From positions 1 to 64,000 of the forward strand of contig QZKB01000067.1 in assembly GCA_003599415.1 (NCBI GenBank): a stretch of 64,000 bases of DNA, given 5' to 3'. Origin of the DNA: Ignavibacteriales bacterium. GTDB lineage: Bacteria > Bacteroidota > Ignavibacteria > Ignavibacteriales > SURF-24. The translations under genes were made by a program, and so were the position numbers. How positions within the stretch are numbered: the first letter of the stretch is position 1; every line of letters starts with the position of its first letter. Of this stretch, positions 1 to 7,870 are shown in pieces. The notes beneath the pieces are model-generated. The model had not been told where the DNA came from and did not search any database. It worked only from the letters and a program-made list of their open reading frames with translations.

Positions 1-1
1 T

Positions 2-211
2 TCTTTACCAGGAGCTATTGCAGCGGGACCAGTGAGTAAAAGTTCTTTTAGTAAGTATAAGATTCTGATTGAAAGTGCTGACAGGTTTAAGAGGTTCCAA
101 ACATCTGATGCCGTTTATTATGATGATAGGATGGACTATGTTACAAACGAGCCGACAATTTCTGCTAATGCCACAGGTTTATTTGTAATTGGATGGTTTT
201 CCGGAAAATAA
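2..211 (+). CDS. C-terminal fragment, possible glycoside hydrolase family 9
   Basis: The window opens inside a reading frame that ends with TAA at 209-211, giving about 69 residues. The segment YVTNEPTISANATG resembles the GH9 endoglucanase C-terminus, where a conserved Asn-Glu supplies the catalytic acid and is followed by an Asn/Ala-rich strand. Only this tail is visible, so no signal peptide or other domain can be judged. If correct, it is a secreted cellulase-like enzyme. The family call rests on one short motif. The frame is absent from the ORF track because its start lies outside the window. Confidence 0.4.
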   Translation, partial: SLPGAIAAGPVSKSSFSKYKILIESADRFKRFQTSDAVYYDDRMDYVTNEPTISANATGLFVIGWFSGK

Positions 212-354
212 ATAGGATTGTTTTAGGATGGTACACATCTTTAAATATTCTCAGAGTGAATCATTTGTACTAATTGGCGAATTTGTTTATACACATAAAT
301 CTACCTTTTTTAAGGCACATAATTTGTCATTTTTAGACTAATTTAGGACTGTCT

Positions 355-1653
355 ATGAAAAAGAATATACAATTAATACCATCTGGTGTGACATTAGTTG
401 ATCAGACCTGGGGCGGCTTTTATAAAGGCGGTTCTTATATTTTAATCGGACCGAGGAAATCCGGGCGCACACTTTTAGGTTTGCAATACGCTTTACAATC
501 CGCCAAACAAAAAGAAGTCTGCTTGTATTTTACAACAATGCGTCCAAAGGATTTAATGATTCAGGCTGCTTCTATAGATTTTGATTTGCAGAATTATATG
601 AATCAGAATCTAATTGTTGTTGTTAGAGTTGCTCCACCGAATGATATAAATGATATAAGAAATTCTGACGATTACCTTGTTGAGTATTTCAAGGATATTG
701 TTACTGTTGTTAATCAGTTTTCTCCTAACAGGATTATTTTTGATGAATTAACTCCTTACCTGAGTTTTTCAAATCTTGATGTACTGAAAGATACTTTTTT
801 ACAAACGATTGAAACGATTGAAGAGAAGGATATAATAAGTTTGTTTATTGTTGGTGAACCTGCTACTCCGGTTGCCCAATCCATAGTTGATGTAATGGCA
901 CAGTTTGTTACCGGAAGTATTTACCTGCAGAAGAGACCAACGGTTATGGAGAATAAATATCAAGGTGGTAAGATGACCATCACTCCTAACATCGGACATA
1001 CAGAAGGTCAGTTTACTGCTAATTATTTTATTGAGCCATACAAAGGAATTGTTGTTGATTATAAACCGTCATATCCAACATCAACAGGAATTCAGGCCCC
1101 TGCCCAGAACAGCTTTTTTAATCAGCCTGCGCAAACAAATAAAAAGGATTCAAAATATCTTAGCTTATCAAGTTTCGAGGTTCAGTCCGAACCTTATTCA
1201 TTTTCGAACTTATATGATTATAACGATTTTCTTTTGTTACTGAATAACCAGATAGCGCTGTATAAAAGTACCGGCCAGGTATTTAATCTTGTAACATTCA
1301 AATTAGATCATGCAGCCGAACAGCAGGGTTTAATTACGATGAATCAGTTACAAAATGCAATCAGGCTTGGTTCCGATAAAAAAGATAAGATTTGTTTGAA
1401 AGACAATAAAGTTATTGTTTTAATTACTCGTAACGATAAGAAAATTGTCCAGGAATTAATCTCCAAAATGCAAAACAATCTGCCAAGTGTTAATCCGGAA
1501 TACATAAGGGCAGTTGTAAACAACATTTCCGTACTTTCTGTAGAAATTGATGAACACATTGAAAATGCCGAATCACTAATGGATTACATAGCTTCAGATG
1601 AAACTCATTTCCGGAATAATTACGATAGTTTCAATAATTATAATAAATTCTGA
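355..1653 (+). CDS. RecA/KaiC-like ATPase with variant Walker A and degenerate cyclase-like C-terminal domain
   Basis: This is a 432-residue cytoplasmic protein with no signal peptide or membrane segment. The N-terminal part (about 10-230) has the layout of KaiC/RadA-type RecA-fold ATPases: a P-loop GPRKSGRT at about 32-39 and a Walker B strand ending IIFDE near 131. The invariant Walker A lysine is arginine here, so ATP hydrolysis is doubtful. After a Pro/Gln-rich linker, residues about 285-432 alternate strands and helices in a way that resembles a GGDEF-type nucleotide cyclase fold without a GGDEF signature; this is my inference. AGGA at 345-348 supports the ATG. Its stop overlaps the next start (TGATG), implying translational coupling to the outer-membrane TPR protein. 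A regulatory role for the downstream secretion genes is likely but unproven. Confidence 0.6.
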   Translation: MKKNIQLIPSGVTLVDQTWGGFYKGGSYILIGPRKSGRTLLGLQYALQSAKQKEVCLYFTTMRPKDLMIQAASIDFDLQNYMNQNLIVVVRVAPPNDINDIRNSDDYLVEYFKDIVTVVNQFSPNRIIFDELTPYLSFSNLDVLKDTFLQTIETIEEKDIISLFIVGEPATPVAQSIVDVMAQFVTGSIYLQKRPTVMENKYQGGKMTITPNIGHTEGQFTANYFIEPYKGIVVDYKPSYPTSTGIQAPAQNSFFNQPAQTNKKDSKYLSLSSFEVQSEPYSFSNLYDYNDFLLLLNNQIALYKSTGQVFNLVTFKLDHAAEQQGLITMNQLQNAIRLGSDKKDKICLKDNKVIVLITRNDKKIVQELISKMQNNLPSVNPEYIRAVVNNISVLSVEIDEHIENAESLMDYIASDETHFRNNYDSFNNYNKF

Positions 1654-4526
1654 TGAAGCATTTTACCAAAACAGTATTTTTTCTGTTTGTAATCTGTACC
1701 TTATCTTTTGCACAAACTGCCAACGATGCAATTAAGAGAGAAGCTCTTACCCATATGCAATATGGGCGGTACGGTGAAGCAATTGACCTTCTGAATAAAT
1801 ACATTTCTGCATTACCACACAAAGCCGAAGGTTTACATTTACGCGGTTTATGTTATGAAAAACGCGGTCAGTATGAATGGGCTGCATTGGATTTAAGACG
1901 TGCAGTTAAATTAGCTCCAGATGATCAAAAATTACGTGAAGACCTGAACAGAGTTGAAAAAATTTGGCATGAACTTCTTAATAAAAAAATTGAAGGCCAT
2001 AAACGGGAAATAGCAATCAATCCTAATGTTGCAGTAAATTATCTTGAAATTGGTAAATGCAAAAAAAATCTTGGTGAATGGAAAGAAGCTGAACAGTGGT
2101 ATGATGAATATCTGAAAAGAGATGAAAATGCTTCTTCTGATGAAGTAATACGTTATAGTGAAATTCTTTCTAAGAACGGTTCAATTGTTAAAGGAGAAAA
2201 AATATTAAAGAAGTATGTTGAAAAGTATCCCGATGATCAACGTCTTTGGAGCAGATACGGATTTTTTACAATGTGGCTTGGCAAAAACAAGATTGCAATT
2301 ATGGCTTTTGAAAATGCTCTTGCATTAAAACCTTATTTCAAAGAAGCCCAGGATGGTTTGGATCAGGCTAAAGGGAAGCCATACTTGTTTGAGTGGGTTG
2401 ATACCTTATCCCGAAGAAAAGCACAACAAGCTCCTCCGGAATTTAATATTGATAAATATTACCGGATTGTAAGAAAAAATGCTGAAGATAGTGAAACAAG
2501 ATTATTGCTCGTACAGGAACTGATAAAATATGAAAGAATGGAAGAAGCATACCAGCAACTTCAGATTTTACAAAAGAAAAATCCGGATGATCCTACTATA
2601 AGACCGTTGATGGATAGCGTTACAACATTTAGGGATGTTGTCTATAAAAAAAGGTTAGTTGATTATAACAATAAGCTTGCCTTAAATCCGAAAGATAAAG
2701 AAGCCGCGCTGAAAGTAGCTGAATATCAGGGTAACCTGACGAACTATGATAGTGCAATTGTTGTTCTCGAAAATTATCTTCAGGGTGTTCCGGATAATCA
2801 GGAGAGTGATGTTCGCTTCCGTCTTGCTCAGTATTCAGCGTGGAATTATGATTGGGAAAGGGCAATTGCCCAGTTGAATATCTTACTTATACAGGATCCA
2901 AATAATCTTGAATACCAGATGCTTAGAGGGCAAATTTCAGTTTGGAATACTTCTGACCTTGATCTTGCTGAGAAATATTTAACGAATGTTTATGATAAGC
3001 AACCGGAAAATTTCGCTGCTCTTCTTTCACTATCTACACTTTATTGCTGGAAAGATGATTTTACTACCGCGAAAAAATTCCTGGATCTTGCAGAGAAAAT
3101 AGATGCAACTGATACTTACTTTATTACAACACAGCAGTTATATGAGACTGCAAAAGCAAATGCCGAAGAGAGAAGAATATTAGATATAAGAGTTGAAGGT
3201 GGAAAATTAGCAATGGAAGGTGATTGTGAAGGAGCACTTACTAAATATGATGAGTATTTTACATACAAAACTGCGCCGGAAAAAACTGCTCTTATGGAAT
3301 ATGCAGAAGTTAATATGTGCGTAAAGAATTTTGGTAAAACGGTGGAAATCTGCAACCAGATTCTTGAACAGGAATATGATTATAATGCAGCTATGCTAAG
3401 AGCCAAAGCATACCTATGGGGTGGCGATTCTCTGACTGCAGTTTCCGAATTTCAAAAGCTGGCCGATGAAGATTCATCAAGTTGGGAAGCAAAATTCTAT
3501 CTTGCTGAAAGTTACCAGGTTACAAGGAATTATGATGAAGCAAAAGACATCTATGATCTTCTTCTTGAAAACGAAACGGATTCAACAAAGATAAAATTAA
3601 TTCAACAGAGAATTGAATGGATTCCTGTTGTTGGTATAAAAGGAATCATTTCAAGGTTTCCAAACTCTGTTGGGTTCGCTCCTATATATAATTATTACTC
3701 CGATAATTTCGACCTTATATTTAAAAGCTGGGGCGGACGTTTGGATTTAGGACTTACAAGTTTTCTGACTATCGGAACAAGTTTTAGCAGAGGTGATCTT
3801 AGCAAGGAATGGGCTCAAAGGAACTATACAATTCTGAAAGCACATTTAAACATCTGGATAACAAGCAAATTTGTTGCAAGTTTTGGCTTTGGAAATTTGA
3901 CCTACGAAGGTTACTCAAATAGGAACGTAAGTGATATCACAATGAAATATGAGAATAAAGATCATTTCTCTGTTGCAGGTATCTATGACCATACAGATGC
4001 AGCATTGGTTCTGTATTCTCCGAGTCTTGTCTTTTACGATATTGCAACCGACTACAGAATTTTATCTGATCTATACAAATTAATGTTTTACTACTATCCA
4101 AGAAAAGAATTGAAGTTTTCAGGTTATTATCAGTTTCTGGATCTGACTGATGGTAACCTTGGTAATGATCTTCAACTTAGAATTGGCAGATTGTTTGAGT
4201 GGGACATCTGGGCTGGATACGAATATTTCTATTCAAACTATGCAAGGAAATCTAAATTCTATTACTCACCTAGCGATTTTGAATCTCATAGCCTATGGCT
4301 TGACTGGATTGTTCAGAATGATGAAACGTTGGAAGTAGATATTAATGGTAAGGTTGGCTATGTACCTGCAAGCGATTTTCTTATCCGTGAAGTTGGTGCT
4401 GGTATAACCTATAAACCCATTAAGAATTTGTCCATTACTGGTAAGATTACACTCGGAAGCACTTACAGGTATGATGCAAGTTATAGATTTATTTCCAGTT
4501 CCATTTATGCGTACTGGAGTTTTTAA
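1653..4526 (+). CDS. TPR-repeat outer-membrane beta-barrel protein (YaiO/PgaA/BcsC-like architecture)
   Basis: This 957-residue protein starts with a signal peptide (Lys-rich start, hydrophobic core, cleavage near SFAQ). Residues about 25-640 form tandem TPR-like helix pairs, recognisable from repeated Y..A/A...L patterns such as MQYGRYGEAIDLL. From about 660 to the C-terminus the sequence switches to alternating aromatic beta strands and ends in phenylalanine (AYWSF), as outer-membrane barrels do; this part resembles YaiO-family barrels. Periplasmic TPRs joined to a C-terminal barrel is the architecture of PgaA and BcsC, the exporters of poly-GlcNAc and cellulose. With a glycosyltransferase and a deacetylase-like protein downstream, an exporter role for a polysaccharide is the best inference. 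The barrel of about 300 residues could be large enough for a polymer pore, but strand count cannot be settled by eye. Confidence 0.7.
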   Translation: MKHFTKTVFFLFVICTLSFAQTANDAIKREALTHMQYGRYGEAIDLLNKYISALPHKAEGLHLRGLCYEKRGQYEWAALDLRRAVKLAPDDQKLREDLNRVEKIWHELLNKKIEGHKREIAINPNVAVNYLEIGKCKKNLGEWKEAEQWYDEYLKRDENASSDEVIRYSEILSKNGSIVKGEKILKKYVEKYPDDQRLWSRYGFFTMWLGKNKIAIMAFENALALKPYFKEAQDGLDQAKGKPYLFEWVDTLSRRKAQQAPPEFNIDKYYRIVRKNAEDSETRLLLVQELIKYERMEEAYQQLQILQKKNPDDPTIRPLMDSVTTFRDVVYKKRLVDYNNKLALNPKDKEAALKVAEYQGNLTNYDSAIVVLENYLQGVPDNQESDVRFRLAQYSAWNYDWERAIAQLNILLIQDPNNLEYQMLRGQISVWNTSDLDLAEKYLTNVYDKQPENFAALLSLSTLYCWKDDFTTAKKFLDLAEKIDATDTYFITTQQLYETAKANAEERRILDIRVEGGKLAMEGDCEGALTKYDEYFTYKTAPEKTALMEYAEVNMCVKNFGKTVEICNQILEQEYDYNAAMLRAKAYLWGGDSLTAVSEFQKLADEDSSSWEAKFYLAESYQVTRNYDEAKDIYDLLLENETDSTKIKLIQQRIEWIPVVGIKGIISRFPNSVGFAPIYNYYSDNFDLIFKSWGGRLDLGLTSFLTIGTSFSRGDLSKEWAQRNYTILKAHLNIWITSKFVASFGFGNLTYEGYSNRNVSDITMKYENKDHFSVAGIYDHTDAALVLYSPSLVFYDIATDYRILSDLYKLMFYYYPRKELKFSGYYQFLDLTDGNLGNDLQLRIGRLFEWDIWAGYEYFYSNYARKSKFYYSPSDFESHSLWLDWIVQNDETLEVDINGKVGYVPASDFLIREVGAGITYKPIKNLSITGKITLGSTYRYDASYRFISSSIYAYWSF

Positions 4527-4547
4527 CATTAACAGGAGTAAATATTG

Positions 4548-5816
4548 ATGTCCCGATTAATACAATCACTTATTTTATTTGTAATGATCTTTTCTTCTAA
4601 TGGTTTTTATGCGAATACAAATACCGGTTCAAATTCCGGTAGAGATGTTTATTTGTGTGAAGAAGCCGCAAGAGACAATGTTAGTTATTATGGCTCTTCT
4701 TATGGAAAGAAAGTTCCTATTACAGGTGATGTAAGTCAGTTGAGATATTTCTTTAATGCTCTCAAGTTAAGTAAAAGCTCCAGAATAAGAGTTGCTCATT
4801 ACGGAGATTCAATTATTCTTGGTGATGTTATTTCGGAGGGATTACGTGAAAACCTTCAGGCTAAGTTTGGAGGTAACGGTGCCGGTTTTGTTGCCATTAA
4901 TACAGATGATTTTGGTATGAGAAAAACTACAACGATAAAATTCTCAAACGACTGGAACGAAGCTTCTGTTTTCAAACGCAATCCTAAAAACTGGCCGCTT
5001 GGTATAGCCGGTAACGTATTTATGCCTTCGGCAAACAGCTATGTTCAGTATGAAACTTCAAGGTTATCCAGATCATTAAAATCATTTAAGAATGTATACC
5101 TTTATTATAAAGGTTCTAATGGAATAGGCTCTGTTGATTTCTCATTTAACTCCGGTGGAACTCAAAGTAAAAAACTTGCTTCTACAGACAGGGTTAAAGA
5201 TTTGCTTGTAACATCTTCATCAGATGCAACTTCAGTCAAATTGACTTTTAAATCCTGCACCAATACTTATTTTTATGGCGTCAGTCTTGAAAATGGTAAT
5301 GGTATTTACGTTGATAATTTTCCGATGAAGGGCCAGTCGGGCATAATGTTAGTTGATCTTACACAACCTGTACTTAAAGAATTCAGCTCCTTGCTTGATT
5401 ACAAACTTATAATACTCAATTTTGGTGTTAATGTAGTATCGCCTGAATATAATGATTATGTCTGGTATGAGAAAAAAATGGAGAAAGTAATTGATCATTT
5501 TAAAAGCGCATTTCCAAATGCATCAATTCTTATTGTTAGCGCAGGTGATAAAAGTGTGAAAAAGGGAATGAGTTTTTCAACAGATCCTCAGATTGCACTT
5601 TTACTTAAATCTCAAAAATTAATTGCTGAAAAATCAAAAGTGGCATTCTGGAATTTATACGAAGCAATGGGAGGCGCAAATGCTATGGAAAGCTGGGTTA
5701 GCGCCAAACCTCAACTTGCACTAAAAGATTATTGCCATCTTACTTCTGAGGGAGGAAAAGTAGTTTCCGATTTATTATCCGAAGCATTATTGAGTGCATA
5801 TAATAAAGCTAAATAG
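4548..5816 (+). CDS. SGNH/GDSL-family secreted hydrolase
   Basis: A signal peptide (to about residue 23) is followed by an SGNH hydrolase domain. Block I is HYGDSIILGD (nucleophile Ser) and block V is DYCHLTSEGG, containing the Asp-x-x-His pair. A central region of about 150 residues between the blocks looks like an inserted beta-sandwich. The ORF track begins at TTG 4545, but ATG 4548 is preferred because AGGAG lies at 4534-4538. SGNH enzymes near polysaccharide synthases often act as acetyltransferases or acetylesterases (AlgX/AlgJ, WssF types), so modification of an exported glycan is plausible. It is only about 20 bp downstream of the TPR-barrel gene. Substrate is unknown. Confidence 0.7.
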   Translation: MSRLIQSLILFVMIFSSNGFYANTNTGSNSGRDVYLCEEAARDNVSYYGSSYGKKVPITGDVSQLRYFFNALKLSKSSRIRVAHYGDSIILGDVISEGLRENLQAKFGGNGAGFVAINTDDFGMRKTTTIKFSNDWNEASVFKRNPKNWPLGIAGNVFMPSANSYVQYETSRLSRSLKSFKNVYLYYKGSNGIGSVDFSFNSGGTQSKKLASTDRVKDLLVTSSSDATSVKLTFKSCTNTYFYGVSLENGNGIYVDNFPMKGQSGIMLVDLTQPVLKEFSSLLDYKLIILNFGVNVVSPEYNDYVWYEKKMEKVIDHFKSAFPNASILIVSAGDKSVKKGMSFSTDPQIALLLKSQKLIAEKSKVAFWNLYEAMGGANAMESWVSAKPQLALKDYCHLTSEGGKVVSDLLSEALLSAYNKAK

Positions 5817-5825
5817 CATCATTTT

Positions 5826-5850
5826 ACGAGTGGTTCATTTTTATACTCGT
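5826..5850 (+). terminator. possible weak hairpin after SGNH gene
   Basis: ACGAGT and ACTCGT form a 6-bp stem with a 13-nt loop just after the SGNH stop, followed by GTTTGTTT. The stem is short and the loop large, so termination here would be weak at best. Confidence 0.25.
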
Positions 5851-5919
5851 GTTTGTTTCTGAAACAACCTGCCATTATGAATTATGTAAATTCTGTGAAT
5901 TTATGTAGTTTTGAATGGT

Positions 5920-7362
5920 ATGGAAATTGACCTTTTGTATTTTAAAAAAATTATTAAGGGAATGCCTAATACTAAAGACATATTAAAACGCAAGATAGTC
6001 TTAAATAACTTCGAACCTCTCAAAGATTCGAGCGGAAAGGATAGAAAGTTATTAAGATTAATATTTATTTCAGGAGCGCTTTCTGTTTTATTTCTTGCTA
6101 TAATTATATTCACATTACCTTATACTGACCTTTCATTAAGCAGCTTGTTTGTATTTTCATCCATTGTCTCACTGGTAATATTCCTTTTCGTCTTATTATT
6201 CAGATATTTCTCTATCCTGGTGATGGCCTACTTGTACATTACAAGGTACACGGTTCAACAGAAGAATACATACACTCCATTTGTTTCTATTATTGTTCCG
6301 GTTTATAATGAAGGTAAAGTTCTAACAGAATCAATTAAATCCCTGTTAAAACTAAATTATTCGAATTACGAAATAATAATTGTAAACGATGGTTCAACAG
6401 ACAATACAAAACAAGTGGCCCAATCATTAGTTGGGTTGCAGGACGGGTTAAATTCAAAAGTCAGAATATCACTTGTCAATAAAGCTAACGGTGGAAAATC
6501 CCGCGCGTTAAATGCAGGCATCCAGGTCTCCAAAGGTGATTTTGTATTGTGTATGGACGGTGATTCACAGCTTTCTCCTGATACTTTGAAATACGGCGTT
6601 TCGCACTTTATTGATCCTGCAATAGGTGCAGTTGCCGGCAATGTAAAAGTATTGAACAGGAAGAAATTTCTTACCGATCTTCAGAGTCTTGAATACCTCG
6701 AAGGTTTGAACATGCCAAGAAGCGCTCAGAGTTTTCTTAAACTTGTAAATATCATTCCTGGTCCAATTGGAATATTCAGAAAAAAAGCTATTCAGGATGC
6801 AGGGTGGTATGCAAGCGATACATTTGCTGAAGATGCTGATCTGACTCTTAAAATTTTAGCTGCCGGCTGGAAAATTTATTATGAACCAATGGCTATTTCC
6901 TGGACTGAAGCCCCGGATAAATTAAATCAGTTATTGAAGCAGCGTTACAGATGGACAAGAGGTATAATTCAGTCTATCCGTAAACATAAAAAACACTTGA
7001 TGAATCCTACTATTAATTTTAATAATTCGTTGGTTCTCTGGTCAATGTTTTATGAATCCCTGATATGGCCGATTATGAATATTTTTGCCAATGGCTACTT
7101 TATTATTGTTGCATTGTTTTTTGGAATGTCCAATCTACTCGTTTTTTGGTGGGCGGGACTTGCACTATTAGATTTAATGACTTCTCTGTATTGCATTGCT
7201 GTTGAGAAGGAGGAAGTAAGACTAATTCCTTATGCAATTGTTTACAGGTTGTTTTTTATTTTGCTGATTGATATTACAAAGTTTATGGCTACAATTGAAG
7301 AGTTCTTAGGAATGCAGATGACCTGGGGGAAACTTGAAAGAATCGGAACAGCGAAAGCATAA
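5920..7362 (+). CDS. membrane family-2 glycosyltransferase (processive PgaC/hyaluronan synthase type)
   Basis: Two hydrophobic segments (about residues 45-110) precede a GT2 domain with all landmark motifs: SIIVPVYNE, VNDGSTDN, the DxD-type CMDGDSQ, the acceptor AEDADL, and QRYRW, which is the Q-x-x-R-W signature of processive inner-membrane synthases such as PgaC, HasA and BcsA. Further membrane helices follow at about 395-460. It would polymerise a sugar from a nucleotide donor at the inner membrane and probably pass the chain across. The track start is TTG 5911; ATG 5920 in the same frame is preferred, although no clear ribosome binding site is seen. No PilZ domain is fused, so any c-di-GMP control would need another protein. 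Confidence 0.85.
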   Translation: MEIDLLYFKKIIKGMPNTKDILKRKIVLNNFEPLKDSSGKDRKLLRLIFISGALSVLFLAIIIFTLPYTDLSLSSLFVFSSIVSLVIFLFVLLFRYFSILVMAYLYITRYTVQQKNTYTPFVSIIVPVYNEGKVLTESIKSLLKLNYSNYEIIIVNDGSTDNTKQVAQSLVGLQDGLNSKVRISLVNKANGGKSRALNAGIQVSKGDFVLCMDGDSQLSPDTLKYGVSHFIDPAIGAVAGNVKVLNRKKFLTDLQSLEYLEGLNMPRSAQSFLKLVNIIPGPIGIFRKKAIQDAGWYASDTFAEDADLTLKILAAGWKIYYEPMAISWTEAPDKLNQLLKQRYRWTRGIIQSIRKHKKHLMNPTINFNNSLVLWSMFYESLIWPIMNIFANGYFIIVALFFGMSNLLVFWWAGLALLDLMTSLYCIAVEKEEVRLIPYAIVYRLFFILLIDITKFMATIEEFLGMQMTWGKLERIGTAKA

Positions 7363-7381
7363 AAGTTTATAAGAGGAAATT

Positions 7382-7870
7382 ATGGAACTTATACCTATAC
7401 TATCTTTTATCATACTGGTTGCTACAATAAGCACTTTTATTTTGGCTATTGGTGCTTATGTGCTTTATAAAATACGGGAACGCAAAGGTGCAATGCAGAC
7501 TGCTCAGCAGCCCAAATCTGTTGAAGCGGAAATTTACGCACCGGCACAAGTTCTTGCTAAACCAAGAGAAGTCAGAGTTGAACAGCAACCTGCTTATCAG
7601 CAACAGTATTATCAAAAAGTACCTTATGATGTTCAGGGAAGACCGGGTTATATACCAGTTCAGCAGGAAAATTATGAACAAAGTGAATTCCGTAAAGTAC
7701 CAGGACAAAGAGCCTACCAACAGAATGTTCAGGCCCCATTTCAACAGTATCAGAACGAAAACACAGGCGAAGATACAACTTCTACAGATAAGAAATTTAT
7801 GAAATATACTTCTGAAGGTTATATTCCGGTAAGTAAAACTAAGACCGGAGAAAATCCAAAGTGGCGGTAG
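7382..7870 (+). CDS. small single-pass membrane protein with Gln/Tyr/Pro-rich tail
   Basis: This 162-residue protein has one N-terminal membrane helix (about 5-28), a short basic stretch, and a long low-complexity tail rich in Gln, Tyr, Pro and Glu that is probably disordered. AGAGGA precedes the ATG, and its end overlaps the next gene by 10 nt. No family is recognised. The position between the glycosyltransferase and the deacetylase-like gene parallels the small accessory membrane subunit (PgaD) of poly-GlcNAc systems, but there is no sequence basis for homology. The other ORFs called over this stretch are shadows caused by the biased composition. Confidence 0.6.
   Translation: MELIPILSFIILVATISTFILAIGAYVLYKIRERKGAMQTAQQPKSVEAEIYAPAQVLAKPREVRVEQQPAYQQQYYQKVPYDVQGRPGYIPVQQENYEQSEFRKVPGQRAYQQNVQAPFQQYQNENTGEDTTSTDKKFMKYTSEGYIPVSKTKTGENPKWR

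Noticed and set aside
7400-7802. Three overlapping ORFs (114, 117 and 68 aa) in other frames
   Set aside because: They are shadows of the Gln/Tyr/Pro-rich 7382-7870 gene, which has a ribosome binding site, a membrane helix and coupling to its neighbour.
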